DNA from: Phytophthora hibernalis
Lineage: Eukaryota > Oomycota > Peronosporomycetes > Peronosporales > Peronosporaceae
Assembly (NCBI GenBank): GCA_012656075.1
Contig: JAAKBF010000012.1
Span: 434,001-498,000, forward strand
Reading direction: 5' to 3'
DNA length: 64,000 nt
Every line of letters begins with the position of its first letter. Position 1 is the stretch's first letter. Shown here piece by piece: positions 22,941 to 31,976 of this stretch. The position numbers and the translations under genes were made by a program. Below the pieces are notes generated by a model. That model saw nothing but the letters and a program-made list of their open reading frames with translations, searched no databases and was not told where the DNA came from.

Positions 22941-25081
22941 GTGTCAGCCCATGCACGACTGACAAGTGCATCGCCATCACAAGATACCGTGCGAGGTGTT
23001 GAGACTGTGACCAGTAACCAGTTACATGTGGACGAAGTGACTAGTTGCGATGGAAACGAGTCGGTCACTGGGGTCTGTGGGTCCGTAGATGAGTCGGAAG
23101 ACGCTGACGAATCGGTTCAACTGGAAGAAGACGAGGACATCAAGGAGACCATCGATTATGAGGAGTCGATAGTTGTTGATGAGCAAGTCACCGTGGCTAG
23201 TGTGTGTGGGTCAATGACTATTGATGATCAAGATGAATGTGTTGAAGACGTTCAGTCTGGGCATGAAGTGAACGTTGCTGCTAAGGCGAATCCAGTCAAG
23301 CAGACAGGAAAACGGACACACCGAGACGAGGCGAAGTCGGAAGAGCTACACGTTGAGCAGCCTGCTGACAAGCAAGAGCCGAAGCGCACTCGTACCGGGC
23401 TCCGTGAGTATCACGAGCGGCGCCGTCCGCGTTATCGTGATGACTACGAGGTCAATGTGGTGCAGCGTTCGGAACGCATACCGGACAAGGATGGCAAGCC
23501 CATACTGGCGTGAAATGTGAAAAGCCCGAAGAATCGCCGCGAGGTGAACCGATCGAAGTATCGTGAGTTATGGCTATAGTCTGAGGTTGAGGAAATGAGT
23601 GCGTTGCGAACCAAGGGGTGACCAGGAGATCCCGCTGGAAGATGTGCCAAAGGATGCAAAGCCGATTAACACACGTTGGGTGTGCTCGCTGAACAGTGAC
23701 CGTCACGGATATGTGATCCGCTTCAAGTCGAGAATCGTGGCCTTGGGAAACTACCAGAGACCAGGGATTGACTTCGCTGAAACATTTGCTCCTGTTGCGA
23801 GAATGTCCTCGTTCCGGATGCTCGTTGCACTTGCTGCGGTGCTTCACCTATTGCTGCACGGTGGACATATCCACACTGCATACCTGAATGCATTGCTGAA
23901 GATCCATCAATACCTGAAGTCGATTGACGGTTTCCCTGTGAGATCAATGGGCACGTGTACGTCGTGATAAAGGCACTGTATGGACTGAGACAGTCTGGGC
24001 AAGAATGGAACACGGAGTTGAACGACTGGTTCTTGGCACACAACTACCTGCGCTCGCTCACTGAACCGTGCCTGTACTACAAGATTGAAGGGGAGTCGAT
24101 CATGTTGGTGCTTGTCTACGTTGACGACATCATGGTGGCGACCAACAACGAGGAGGACAAGTGCAAACTGTTCAAGGCACTCGATGAGGCGTATGCATCA
24201 AGGACCAGGGGCTCCTGAAGGAGTATCTAGGCATCGAGGTTGAACAGACAGAAGAGAGCATCACTATTCGCCAGAGTAAATATGCACGAGAGATTCTGGA
24301 GACTTTCGGGAACGAGAACGCTCATGCTGTAGGCAAACCGATGGAGACGAATGTGCGCCTGGTACCTTCAGATGATGGTGAGCTATCGGACACTAGCTTT
24401 GACTATCGGAAGGCTATCGGAATGCTGATGTACTTGGCCACAGGAACGAGACCGGACCTGGCTTTTGCTGTAAGGCAATTAAGCCGGTTCGTGTCCAAGC
24501 CGTCCGCAAGATATGTAGGAACTTTGAAACGGGTACTGCGGTACCTCGCTGGCACTGCTCACAGTGGAATAACCTATGAAAAACCGGAAGAAGTGCCAGG
24601 GACCATTGTTCTTGACGGCTTCTGTGACAGTGACTGGGACAATGACCCTGAGTCACGCAAGAGTACAACAGGCTTCGTCTTTACGATTGCAGGAGGTGCT
24701 GTTTCGTGGATGTCACGACGGCAGTCTATTGTGGCACTCTCCACCGCAGAGGCGGAGTACGTCGCCGCGTGCGAGGCGGCAATGGAAGCGGTTGCTGCAA
24801 GCAACATTTTGTCGGAAATGCTACCGCAGAAGTCTGTGGAGCTAAAGCTTGGGATTGATAACCAAGCTGCACATGTGTTGGCAACCAATCCAACGTACAG
24901 TCGTCGGACTCGCCACATCGAGCTTCGGTGGCATTTCGTGCGTTAGCAAGTTCAGAAAGGAGTTATTGACCTGCACAAAGTGAGTGGTGCTGACAACCCT
25001 GCAGACGCATTCACGAAGCCACTGGACAAGCAGAAATTGAAGAAACTGATGATCACTGTGGGATTGGTGAAACCACCTCAA
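22941..25081 (+). pseudogene. Ty1/Copia pol, 5'-truncated
   Basis: Begins in the acidic linker between integrase and RT (LEEDEDIKETIDYEES, then PKRTRTGLREYHERRRP). RT: INTRWVCSLNSDRHG, RIVALGNYQRPGIDFAETFA (about 23720-23790), ALYGLRQSGQEWN and the catalytic LVYVDDIMVAT at about 24115. RNase H: CDSDWDNDPESRKSTTGFV (about 24630), STAEAEYVA, and the terminal ADAFTKPLDKQKLKKLM near 25005. Gag, protease and most of integrase are absent, so the copy is 5'-deleted. Breaks occur near 23513, 23620, 23940, 24200 and at a TAG at 24944. Confidence 0.88.
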
Positions 25082-25144
25082 AGCAACAGTTCAAAGCTGT
25101 TGCTTTGAGGTGGTTTCACCAATCCCCACAGTGATCATCAGTTT
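25043..25144. repeat. 102-bp near-perfect hairpin at the Copia 3' end
   Basis: Arms of 47 and 48 bp (25043-25089 and 25097-25144) with a single bulged base and a 7-nt loop (ttcaaag). The left arm is the last coding sequence of Copia pol (ITVGLVKPPQSN); the right arm is its inverted copy directly before the polypurine tract. Confidence 0.9.
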
Positions 25145-25150
25145 TTGTTG

Positions 25151-25560
25151 CTTTGAGGGAGGCGTGTTGTTTTGCATATCGGAGGCCCGCCAACGGTGAG
25201 GTTGAAGACCGGATCTGGGACCTGGGCCATGGGGTAAGACACGCAGCCATAGGAGTTCTCAGAGAACCTGGTCCCTATATGAGAAAGGGGCAAAAGGAGC
25301 TGGCAGGCTAATCTATTCACTTTTCCATTTTCTACTCTTTGGTGAAGAGTTCGTCGGATCCGGTGCAACGACCAACAGCTACTAACGATGTGTTGCGTGC
25401 AAATGACAAACAAAGATACGGTACAGTAGTGCGTTGGCACCCCGCTTCTTGTGCGCGTCCAACGCGCTTTCGATACGCTCTAACTCCTCACTTTTGTGCT
25501 CTCGGAGTCTGCTTAAATGCAACAGGCACCACCCGTCCCACTTCCGACCACGCTAAATAA
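25151..25560 (+). repeat. Polypurine tract and 3' LTR of Copia element
   Basis: A purine-rich run ctttgagggaggcg (25151-25164) precedes tgttgttttgc, a typical Copia LTR start. A TATA-like ccctatatgagaaa lies near 25262. The right LTR boundary is uncertain because no 5' LTR exists in this window for comparison. Confidence 0.6.
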
Positions 25561-25929
25561 TGGGAGCGGGAGATTCTTGGAATTCGACATTTATAGTTTC
25601 AACAGTATATATGGCGTTCGATCGCTTTTTTATTATAAAGGGTTAACGGTGATAACGCGACTTCGATTGCAGTACAATCTGAGCAACTGACGAGTCCATC
25701 GCACTATAGTCATGTATTGTACCACTCGAGACACAAGGTTTCAGTGTTGTACCGTATGATAGCAGCCAGATCTCTAGCATGCATGGGTGAAAAGGTCCTG
25801 CCAAGCACTGGCCATTTCCAATGGCTAGATTGTCGAAGCCTTCCCATAAGCACGCTTTTATAACTGTGCGAAATCATCGTTATACCGGTACACGCAACGA
25901 TCTCACGCCACATGTACGTACACGAAAGT

Positions 25930-26400
25930 ATCTAGCGAAGTCTCGGGCTTCCTCACTCTCATTTTCATTTGGACATAAAGCTTTACCAAGGCTGCAAAAG
26001 ACTCAAGGACCAGCGACTACAGACAACGACGGTGAAACTCAACCCCCATAAAAACTCGACCCCTTCAGTGTGATTTTGAACTCAAGTAAAAAAGAAAATA
26101 CATATTATGTTTTGACCAATTGCAGCTAAGACCGCAGTAGGGGTCGAGTTTTTGTCTTCTGACCTTTCTACAACTGTATTAAAAATGAATGTCGATGGGG
26201 GGTCGAGTTTCACCGTCGTTGTCTGTACCCATGCATATTTTCAACGTCATCGTCATTGCTGTCGTTGTTATGCTGAGTGTTAGGTACCCCGGAGCGCTAC
26301 AGTCCGTACAACCGTAACAACCCCGATCCCTACCCCAACTACGATGGTTCCAGCAGCAGCTCCGAAGTATAGGAAAATTCCATGGCGATTGCCAAGTACT
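25930..26400 (+). pseudogene. Decayed secreted-peptide gene copy, split by a MITE
   Basis: Similar to 17100-17440 both upstream (tagcgaagtctcgggcttcc; actcaaggaccagcgactac) and downstream (gtcatcgaagagtctgtgct). The coding part restarts at 26228 as MHIFNVIVIAVVVMLSV, but a deletion after the leader shifts the frame; the lost frame would continue SPYNRNNPDPYPNYDG. A 206-bp MITE (26020-26225) separates the leader region from the 5' flank. Not expected to make a peptide. Confidence 0.7.
26020..26225. mobile_element. MITE with pogo-like ends and TA target duplication
   Basis: 206 bp with inverted ends CAGACAACGACGGTGAAACTC, flanked by TA on both sides (26018-26019, 26226-26227). The related locus at 17195-17210 has gactacccatg with no insertion and a single TA, an empty site. 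Internally, ggggtcgag motifs are inverted. The ends resemble those of the pogo-like element at 55627-57332 (CAAACAACGACGG), a plausible source of transposase. Confidence 0.9.
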
Positions 26401-26647
26401 TTAAGTACGCTGTCATCGAAGAGTCTGTGCTGTCGAGAATGCACACCAGACTGAGAAACGAATACGAATGGGATCGCGTAAGTAGTATAGCTCAGCAACC
26501 CAAAACGTTACTTTCTCTAAAACAATTCGATTCATACTGGTAGTGCTTCAGTGCTTCCCTTGGCCTTGAAATTCCAACCCGTGGAATGATATTCAGCCTT
26601 GTGCGGTCGTCGCCTCCGCCTTTTGTTTCTTTATATGTACTAACGCC

Positions 26648-27055
26648 GTGTTTTACACGGAGAAGCTCTGGATTGGATTCCTGCTTTGGCAAAGAACTCT
26701 GTATTGCGTTGGTGGCGCAATTCCTATACCAGTATATGAGAGTAGGGGACTCAACTTCGACTCTCTCGTGGTCACTCATGTTCGGTCAGGTCCCACTCGC
26801 CAACCTTGGTGGATTGAGGACCGCCATCCATCGTGGATGGCAGCCAACTACCTTGGGTTGCTATTGAAAGGTTTTTTAGGCTTGGTGTTTTCCTCCCTTG
26901 TATTCAAATTTAGTTGGTGGAAAACTACGTACCGGCGTATTTCTATCAGAAGTACGAGGCTGAAGCAGCCAACACTAGGATTCTACTTGCGCGCAGTGCG
27001 CATCGATGAAGTGACAAAGATTTTTAACCTACTGGGTTTTGAAGCTTTTAGCTGA
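26648..27055 (+). CDS. Hypothetical ORF
   Basis: 135 codons (LYCVGGAIPIPVYESRGLNF, then a hydrophobic stretch LGLLLKGFLGLVFSSLVF that could be one membrane segment). I recognise no family and no supporting neighbour; it may be spurious. Confidence 0.25.
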   Translation: MFYTEKLWIGFLLWQRTLYCVGGAIPIPVYESRGLNFDSLVVTHVRSGPTRQPWWIEDRHPSWMAANYLGLLLKGFLGLVFSSLVFKFSWWKTTYRRISIRSTRLKQPTLGFYLRAVRIDEVTKIFNLLGFEAFS

Positions 27056-27587
27056 TAATCTTTGTTTAACCCATTTCCTTCAAGCAAAATTCAGTGGGTG
27101 GGTGGGTTTGATGTTACCCGTGGCCTCTACGGTCGACATTCATATGGGTGTTTTCATTGTCAGCCGGTTATTATTTATTAAGGGTTAATTATTTTGCTCT
27201 GACTAAGCAGATGTATCCTTTGGCTACACCTTCATCTAATTAAAGAGTGGACACCCACCGATTTCGACTAAACAATCTGACATGGATCTTATATAACTGG
27301 TCTGTCGATTTCAAAGAAATTTGTAAACTGGTGTCCTTCCAGAAAGAAGATTTTTAAAAGTATATGCATAAAAGGTAAGAGTTTTTAAAAAGGTTCGAGT
27401 CCCCTTAGGGAGAAACTCTGGATTACTGAGAATTACAACTATTACAGGTTTTTGTAGGGTTAAGAGTAGGGCTGTCAACGTTGGAGAAAGTATTAAAAAC
27501 TCAGAAAAGTTATTTCCGATTCAGATAACTTTAATCTTAGGTTTAGTAAACACATAATTTCATTCATATTAGCAAGATTGCCGCGGG
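27056..27587. other. No recognised gene
   Basis: AT-rich, with no repeat pair or coding signal that I can support. Confidence 0.45.
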
Positions 27588-27639
27588 CTATCTGAGCCAA
27601 CACTGCAGGCTCATTGTACTTCTGAGCGGCGAGCTATAT

Positions 27640-27852
27640 TTGTAACCAGATACTGTACATGTATTATTGCAGTAAAGTAACCTAGCTTCCTCTGGCCTTG
27701 GATTTCTTTTTCTCACGGGCGTTCTCGGACAAGAAGATGATGTCACGCACGCTAGAGAGCACCGCCTTGAAGTAACAGTGTTCCCGCCCGCAGAGAACGC
27801 TCTCTCCGACGATGCTAAAGTTGCAACACAACCAAGCCATTTGCGAACCAGT
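27640..27852 (-). pseudogene. hAT transposase C-terminal fragment
   Basis: Minus strand reads LVRKWLGCVATLASSERAFS then AGGNTVTSRRCSLAC, the hAT dimerisation signature (S-E-R-x-F-S-x-x-G-N). After a frame slip, the expected IIFLSEN-type ending follows. It is cut at 27853 by the PIF/Harbinger insertion, so the upstream part is displaced or lost. A hAT N-terminal fragment in the same orientation lies at 46244-46640. Confidence 0.75.
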
Positions 27853-28240
27853 TTAGGTCCATACTCAACCGGAAAATGCGGTCGCATGCGACCAAATAAA
27901 GGCACGTTATTGGCTAGCCACTTGGGCGGCCGCATGCGTTGAATGACAAAAAAGGTTTCCATGCGACCAATTCTCCGCATGCGTCCAAGACGCCGCATAC
28001 GGGTGTGTGGGACTACTGTCGATGCACCAATCAGAGCGTAGCACGACTGGTAAAGATCGACCTATGAAATCAGTTCTGATCTGCACGCTTCAACTCGATT
28101 GTATATTTAGCGCACACGGCAACTCACTGCCTCCCCGCCAGTAACTCGCAGCCTCCTTCCTCACACGCAGCAACTCGCAGCCCTCACACGCGACTCGCAG
28201 CATCGCGAAGCCAGCTCCCTTACTCTACAGCCTAACGCCA

Positions 28241-29308
28241 ATGCCACGCCGTCGTGAAGCCGAGGAGTTCTCTTCGCTCCTCGTTCCTGTTTTGACTTTC
28301 ATTGCAGCGTATGTAGTCTACGCTGGAGGTAGTGACATGGTCGTGGTTCGTAAACGCTTGAGCTGGAATATGCACGCTAAAAGATGGGTGCTTGAGGGTG
28401 AGTTTAAGCAGTACTATCGAATGAGCTTGGCAAGTTTCGAGCAGCTGCTCCTGTATGTAGGCGCTGATCTTGCTACTGACCCGTTGCAGTCTGCTCGACG
28501 TGGTATTGGCGAGCCGCCCGTGTCACCTGCAGGAATGCTACAGACCTGCATTAGCTGGCTCGCTGGTGGAAGTTATCATCACATTAGCGTTATCACAGGA
28601 ATGAGTAGAGCTGGATTTTATCGGATTGTGCATAAAGTTATAAGAGCAATTAACAGTTGCGAGAGACTTGCATAATATTCCCGAGGACTGATGACGAAAT
28701 GGAGGGAGCTGCGGCTAGATTTCGTTCACTTAGTACTGGTGGCGCGATCCCCGGCTGTATTGGTGCTATTGACGGCTGGCTGTGACCTATTCGGGTTCCT
28801 CGCCGCCGCGAATGTGGACGAGTGGTAGCATTTTTCGGGACATTACCAACGCTATGGACTGAACGTGCAAGCTTCTGCGGATCACAGGTGCCGCTTCACG
28901 GCTTTAGCGTGTTGGGCTCCTGGTGGCAGAAACGACTCGGTAAAGTTTTAACAGTGGTCGCTCAGCACAGTCCTCTCAGGCATACGAGGGCCTTATTTCG
29001 TTGTGGCTGACAACGCTTATCCACAGAGCCGCGTCGTGTTGACGCCATTTAACAAGGCTCAGACGAAAGACAGAGCCGATCGTGACAACTTTAATTTCTA
29101 TCTGAGACAGTGCCGAATTCGAATCGAAATGGCTTTCGGACTTCTCGTCAATAAGTGGCGGGTCTTGAAGAAACCTCTGTGTTGTGAGCCTCAAAAATGT
29201 CCCTACATTATTCACGCGTGTATGCGCCTTCACAACTTTTGCATCGATCAGCATTCATTAGAATCACCGACAACTGCCAAAAAAAGCTATGAAATCTATG
29301 CGGCATGA
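28241..29308 (+). pseudogene. PIF/Harbinger DDE transposase
   Basis: N-terminal block 28241-28674 includes a helix-turn-helix-like part (ISVITGMSRAGFYRIVHKVI). The catalytic domain follows in shifted frames: GAIPGCIGAIDGWL (first Asp, about 28770), then an in-frame TGA, FVVADNAYPQSRVVLTPFNK (second Asp, about 29000) and CRIRIEMAFGLLVNKWRVLK (catalytic Glu, about 29130). The end is HACMRLHNFCIDQ. All three acidic positions are present in readable sequence, but frameshifts near 28675-29000 break the frame. The enzyme would cut at the element ends together with the Myb-like partner. Confidence 0.88.
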
Positions 29309-29724
29309 GCTCCGAACCTGGAATGATACTCGGGATCTTACTTACACACAAACACAGTACGAGACAGAGGGAGTAGAAGTGATCGTGCTCATGTATAAAG
29401 TGTCTCGAACCATCATTGTCCGTCATATCGAGACTATCAACTTAAAGCGACCAGCTCTCAACGTTGCACGTCGCGATAAAGATGATAGCTAGTCTTTGTA
29501 ATATCTTATGCGCATTATGCATTGCGTGTTGTAGCTGCTTTCGATCAATCTTAAAGCTTCTGAGTGTTTTAATCATTATCTATACCTCGGCTGAATGAAG
29601 TTTGCGAATCAGTATCTGGCGCTCGTTCAGTAGTATATCGCGATCCTCGCGAAGGCCGAGCCTTCGCTATGCAAGAGGTTTCGGTCGAGCTCAGCCAACT
29701 GACGACGGATCTCAGCTAGCGTGG

Positions 29725-30770
29725 TCAGGATCTGAGAGCGCTCTTGCAATAAACTACCTGTTGAGATACGCTCACGTTCTGTTTCAGCTGGCCGGTCCAT
29801 AACGTACGTGAGGCCATGAGCTCAAATGCTTCGATGCTCTTTCGTTTCGATTGTGTAGCAGCAGTAGCGACTCCCGCAGCAATGCCTGTTCGGTCGTCTA
29901 ACGTGTCCAGCTCGTCCTTTGCCAATAGACCTCCTTTCACGAAGTTATTCAGATGAGGTTTCACCTATTAGGACAGAGCAACAATCGCCAGCATTGATCA
30001 TTACACAGCCGTCGATAAAAACAAGCGGAGCAGCCCTCACGTTGAGCCATCTGCGTAGGTACAGGACGTCTCCGCGTCCTTGCACGAACTTTCGAAATTC
30101 GTTCTCATGTTGTCCCGACTGTGCAAACTTTCTTGCGCGGAGAAATAGTTCCTGTTAACCTCCTTCCACATATCATACAGCTTCTTTGCTGAGTGGGCTT
30201 TGACCACGGCTGGAACAATGCCATAAAAGAAGGGGTCGTCGTCGAACTCAATTTGTTGCGCTCGTGGTCGGTGGGATAAGATTCCACAAAGGCAGCGTGA
30301 ACACACTGCCAGAAATCGCTCCTCTCGTTTAGCACTTTTGCGCCTAGCTCATTCCGCGAAGCCGTATCTCCTACAACACGCATCACTTGGATTAGTATCA
30401 AGCTCGAGTGCACGGTACACTGGAAGCTGTACCTGTTCGACAGAAATTGAGTGCGAACTCATCACTGAATAGGATGTTCAACAGACGAAACATGCAGTGT
30501 TTGCTCCGCGAAGCTACTTCAATTCCACCCTCATGACCACCCTCAATTCGAACGCCGTCTCCTAGCACACGGTGATCGTACGCCAGCATTGCAGCGTCGT
30601 GGCGTCTGAGAACTTCAATCCTCTCATGTTTCTTCATCTTACCCTTAAGCCTCAACCCTCTGCGAGTGCACTCCTTGCGAATATCATCGGCCTTCCAAGT
30701 GTTGTAAGCTGGCGGTGAAGCGTTCGATGTCTGCGTCTGCAGGATTAGGCTGTCCTCAGAACTGTCTGAG
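29725..30770 (-). pseudogene. PIF/Harbinger accessory protein, SAP plus Myb/SANT-like
   Basis: Read from 30770 leftward: an acidic Ser-rich start, then WKADDIRKECTRRGLRLKGK (a SAP-like DNA-binding helix pair), then a Trp-containing Myb/SANT-like region (FWQCVHAAFVES; DPFFYGIVPAVVKAHSAKKL; YDMWKEVNRNYFSAQ) and a C-terminal part (LDDRTGIAAGVATAATQSKR). Frame changes near 30410, 30300 and 30030 interrupt it. Harbinger elements are known to need a second, Myb-like protein that brings the transposase to DNA; position and orientation fit that role. The SAP-like start is less certain. Confidence 0.7.
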
Positions 30771-31293
30771 TCCTCCTCTAGCTGTGTTTGCAGATTCTGG
30801 GGCTGTTCATGCCGACGCTCCGAGAAGAAGAAGGCGCGTGCGTGGTCATATTCTGGCTCTCGTGTAGGTTGTGGCTCGAGATTTCTGAATCCGAAGGAAA
30901 TAGTGTTGGTGGGTTGGTATTTCCATTCATTCTCGGCGGTGGAGTATGCTGTGGGTGGAAGTTAATACCCCTCCTGTCTCAGGGGACTGCATGCCTCTTT
31001 GGGAGGAGTACATGTAGACCTGCACACTCAAATCAATAAGCCGTTAGCGTCAACCTTACAGCCCAATGCAAGCGATGTCGCCTTCCAACCACGAACGCGA
31101 TGCGAGCACGCCTTCAGGTGTTCAACTAGAACTGGAATTGACCAATCAGTGACCACTCGTCGCCATGCGACCAAACGCATGACCGTTCTCAACCGATGGC
31201 GCCGCACGGTGCATAATCATGAGATGCGCTGCGGTGCGATGCGATCGGTTGACAATGGCCCTTAGCCAGCGTAGGGAAATATGTTACATCTGA

Positions 31294-31390
31294 TGTAAGC
31301 CAATCAGCTACAAGTAAGTAGGTGACTTAAGTTTATTATGGTATCGTAAATACAATCAGGCAGATGTACGGCGGCTGTAGGCGCTTCTAG
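31294..31390 (+). repeat. 5' LTR of element A, first half
   Basis: Matches 46054-46150 (tgtaagccaatcagctacaa...). It stops at TCTAG (31386-31390), the target site used by element B. Confidence 0.9.
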
Positions 31391-31834
31391 TGTGACGGGA
31401 GTCACACGCACCTTTGCCTTAGAGGAAGCGTTAACGCGTAACCACAACAGACGCCCGGCGTTTCCGTTGTAAGCTGGCCTTCTAGTCGTTTCCTGGTACC
31501 GAGTACCAAACGACTTGCGAACTTTCGGGTTAGAGTTAAACTGACTGTATTAATCTCACTTGTAAGGTTCTAACTCCAGTTAACTATCTTCATACTAAAC
31601 TTCTGTACTCCAAATGGATGGCTCTCCATCAATCGTCTACCTTAAGTCTGATTCGTATCTGTGTAAAATACACAATCGTACTTAGTCGGGAGCCGGGTGT
31701 CACACACCAACTTATGTAGGGCATGTACTCGTACTTAGGCGGGCTTGTGTGGACCACACGGAAGAACATTGGGTCTCCCCTTTCATAAGTTCTTTTGCAC
31801 GGCAAACGGTGGCGGCCAGCGTGGCCCCGTTCCA
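31391..31834 (-). repeat. LTR of element B (3' LTR in coding orientation)
   Basis: About 98% identical to 38739-39181. TG...CA termini on the plus strand (tgtgacggg to gttcca). Confidence 0.92.
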
Positions 31835-31976
31835 CCCTCCCACAACCAAACGGGAAGCACCTGTCCCAAGGGGAATCCAGCGACGGAGAAGCCGACGCCT
31901 AATTCCAGAAGCCACGCCCAAGACCACACGCGCCGAAGACCACCGACGCCCCACGGGCACTCGCCACCACTCCCGG

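Larger units (their letters stand above)
27856..31261 (+). mobile_element. PIF/Harbinger DNA transposon
   Basis: 3406 bp flanked by TTA on both sides (27853-27855, 31262-31264), the standard 3-bp target duplication. Ends are imperfect inverted repeats (GGTCCATACTCAACCG left, GGGCCATTGTCAACCG right). Subterminal CATGCGACCAA motifs occur twice on the left (27886, 27960) and once on the right (31163), plausible binding sites for the element's Myb-like protein. It holds the two expected genes, convergently arranged. Confidence 0.9.

Noticed and set aside
23452..23847. 131-codon minus-strand frame over Copia RT
   Set aside because: Antisense shadow of an unambiguous Copia reverse transcriptase region.
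31289..31293. Target duplication for Gypsy element A (tctga)
   Set aside because: The sequence after the 3' LTR is aaaag, so no duplication is visible.
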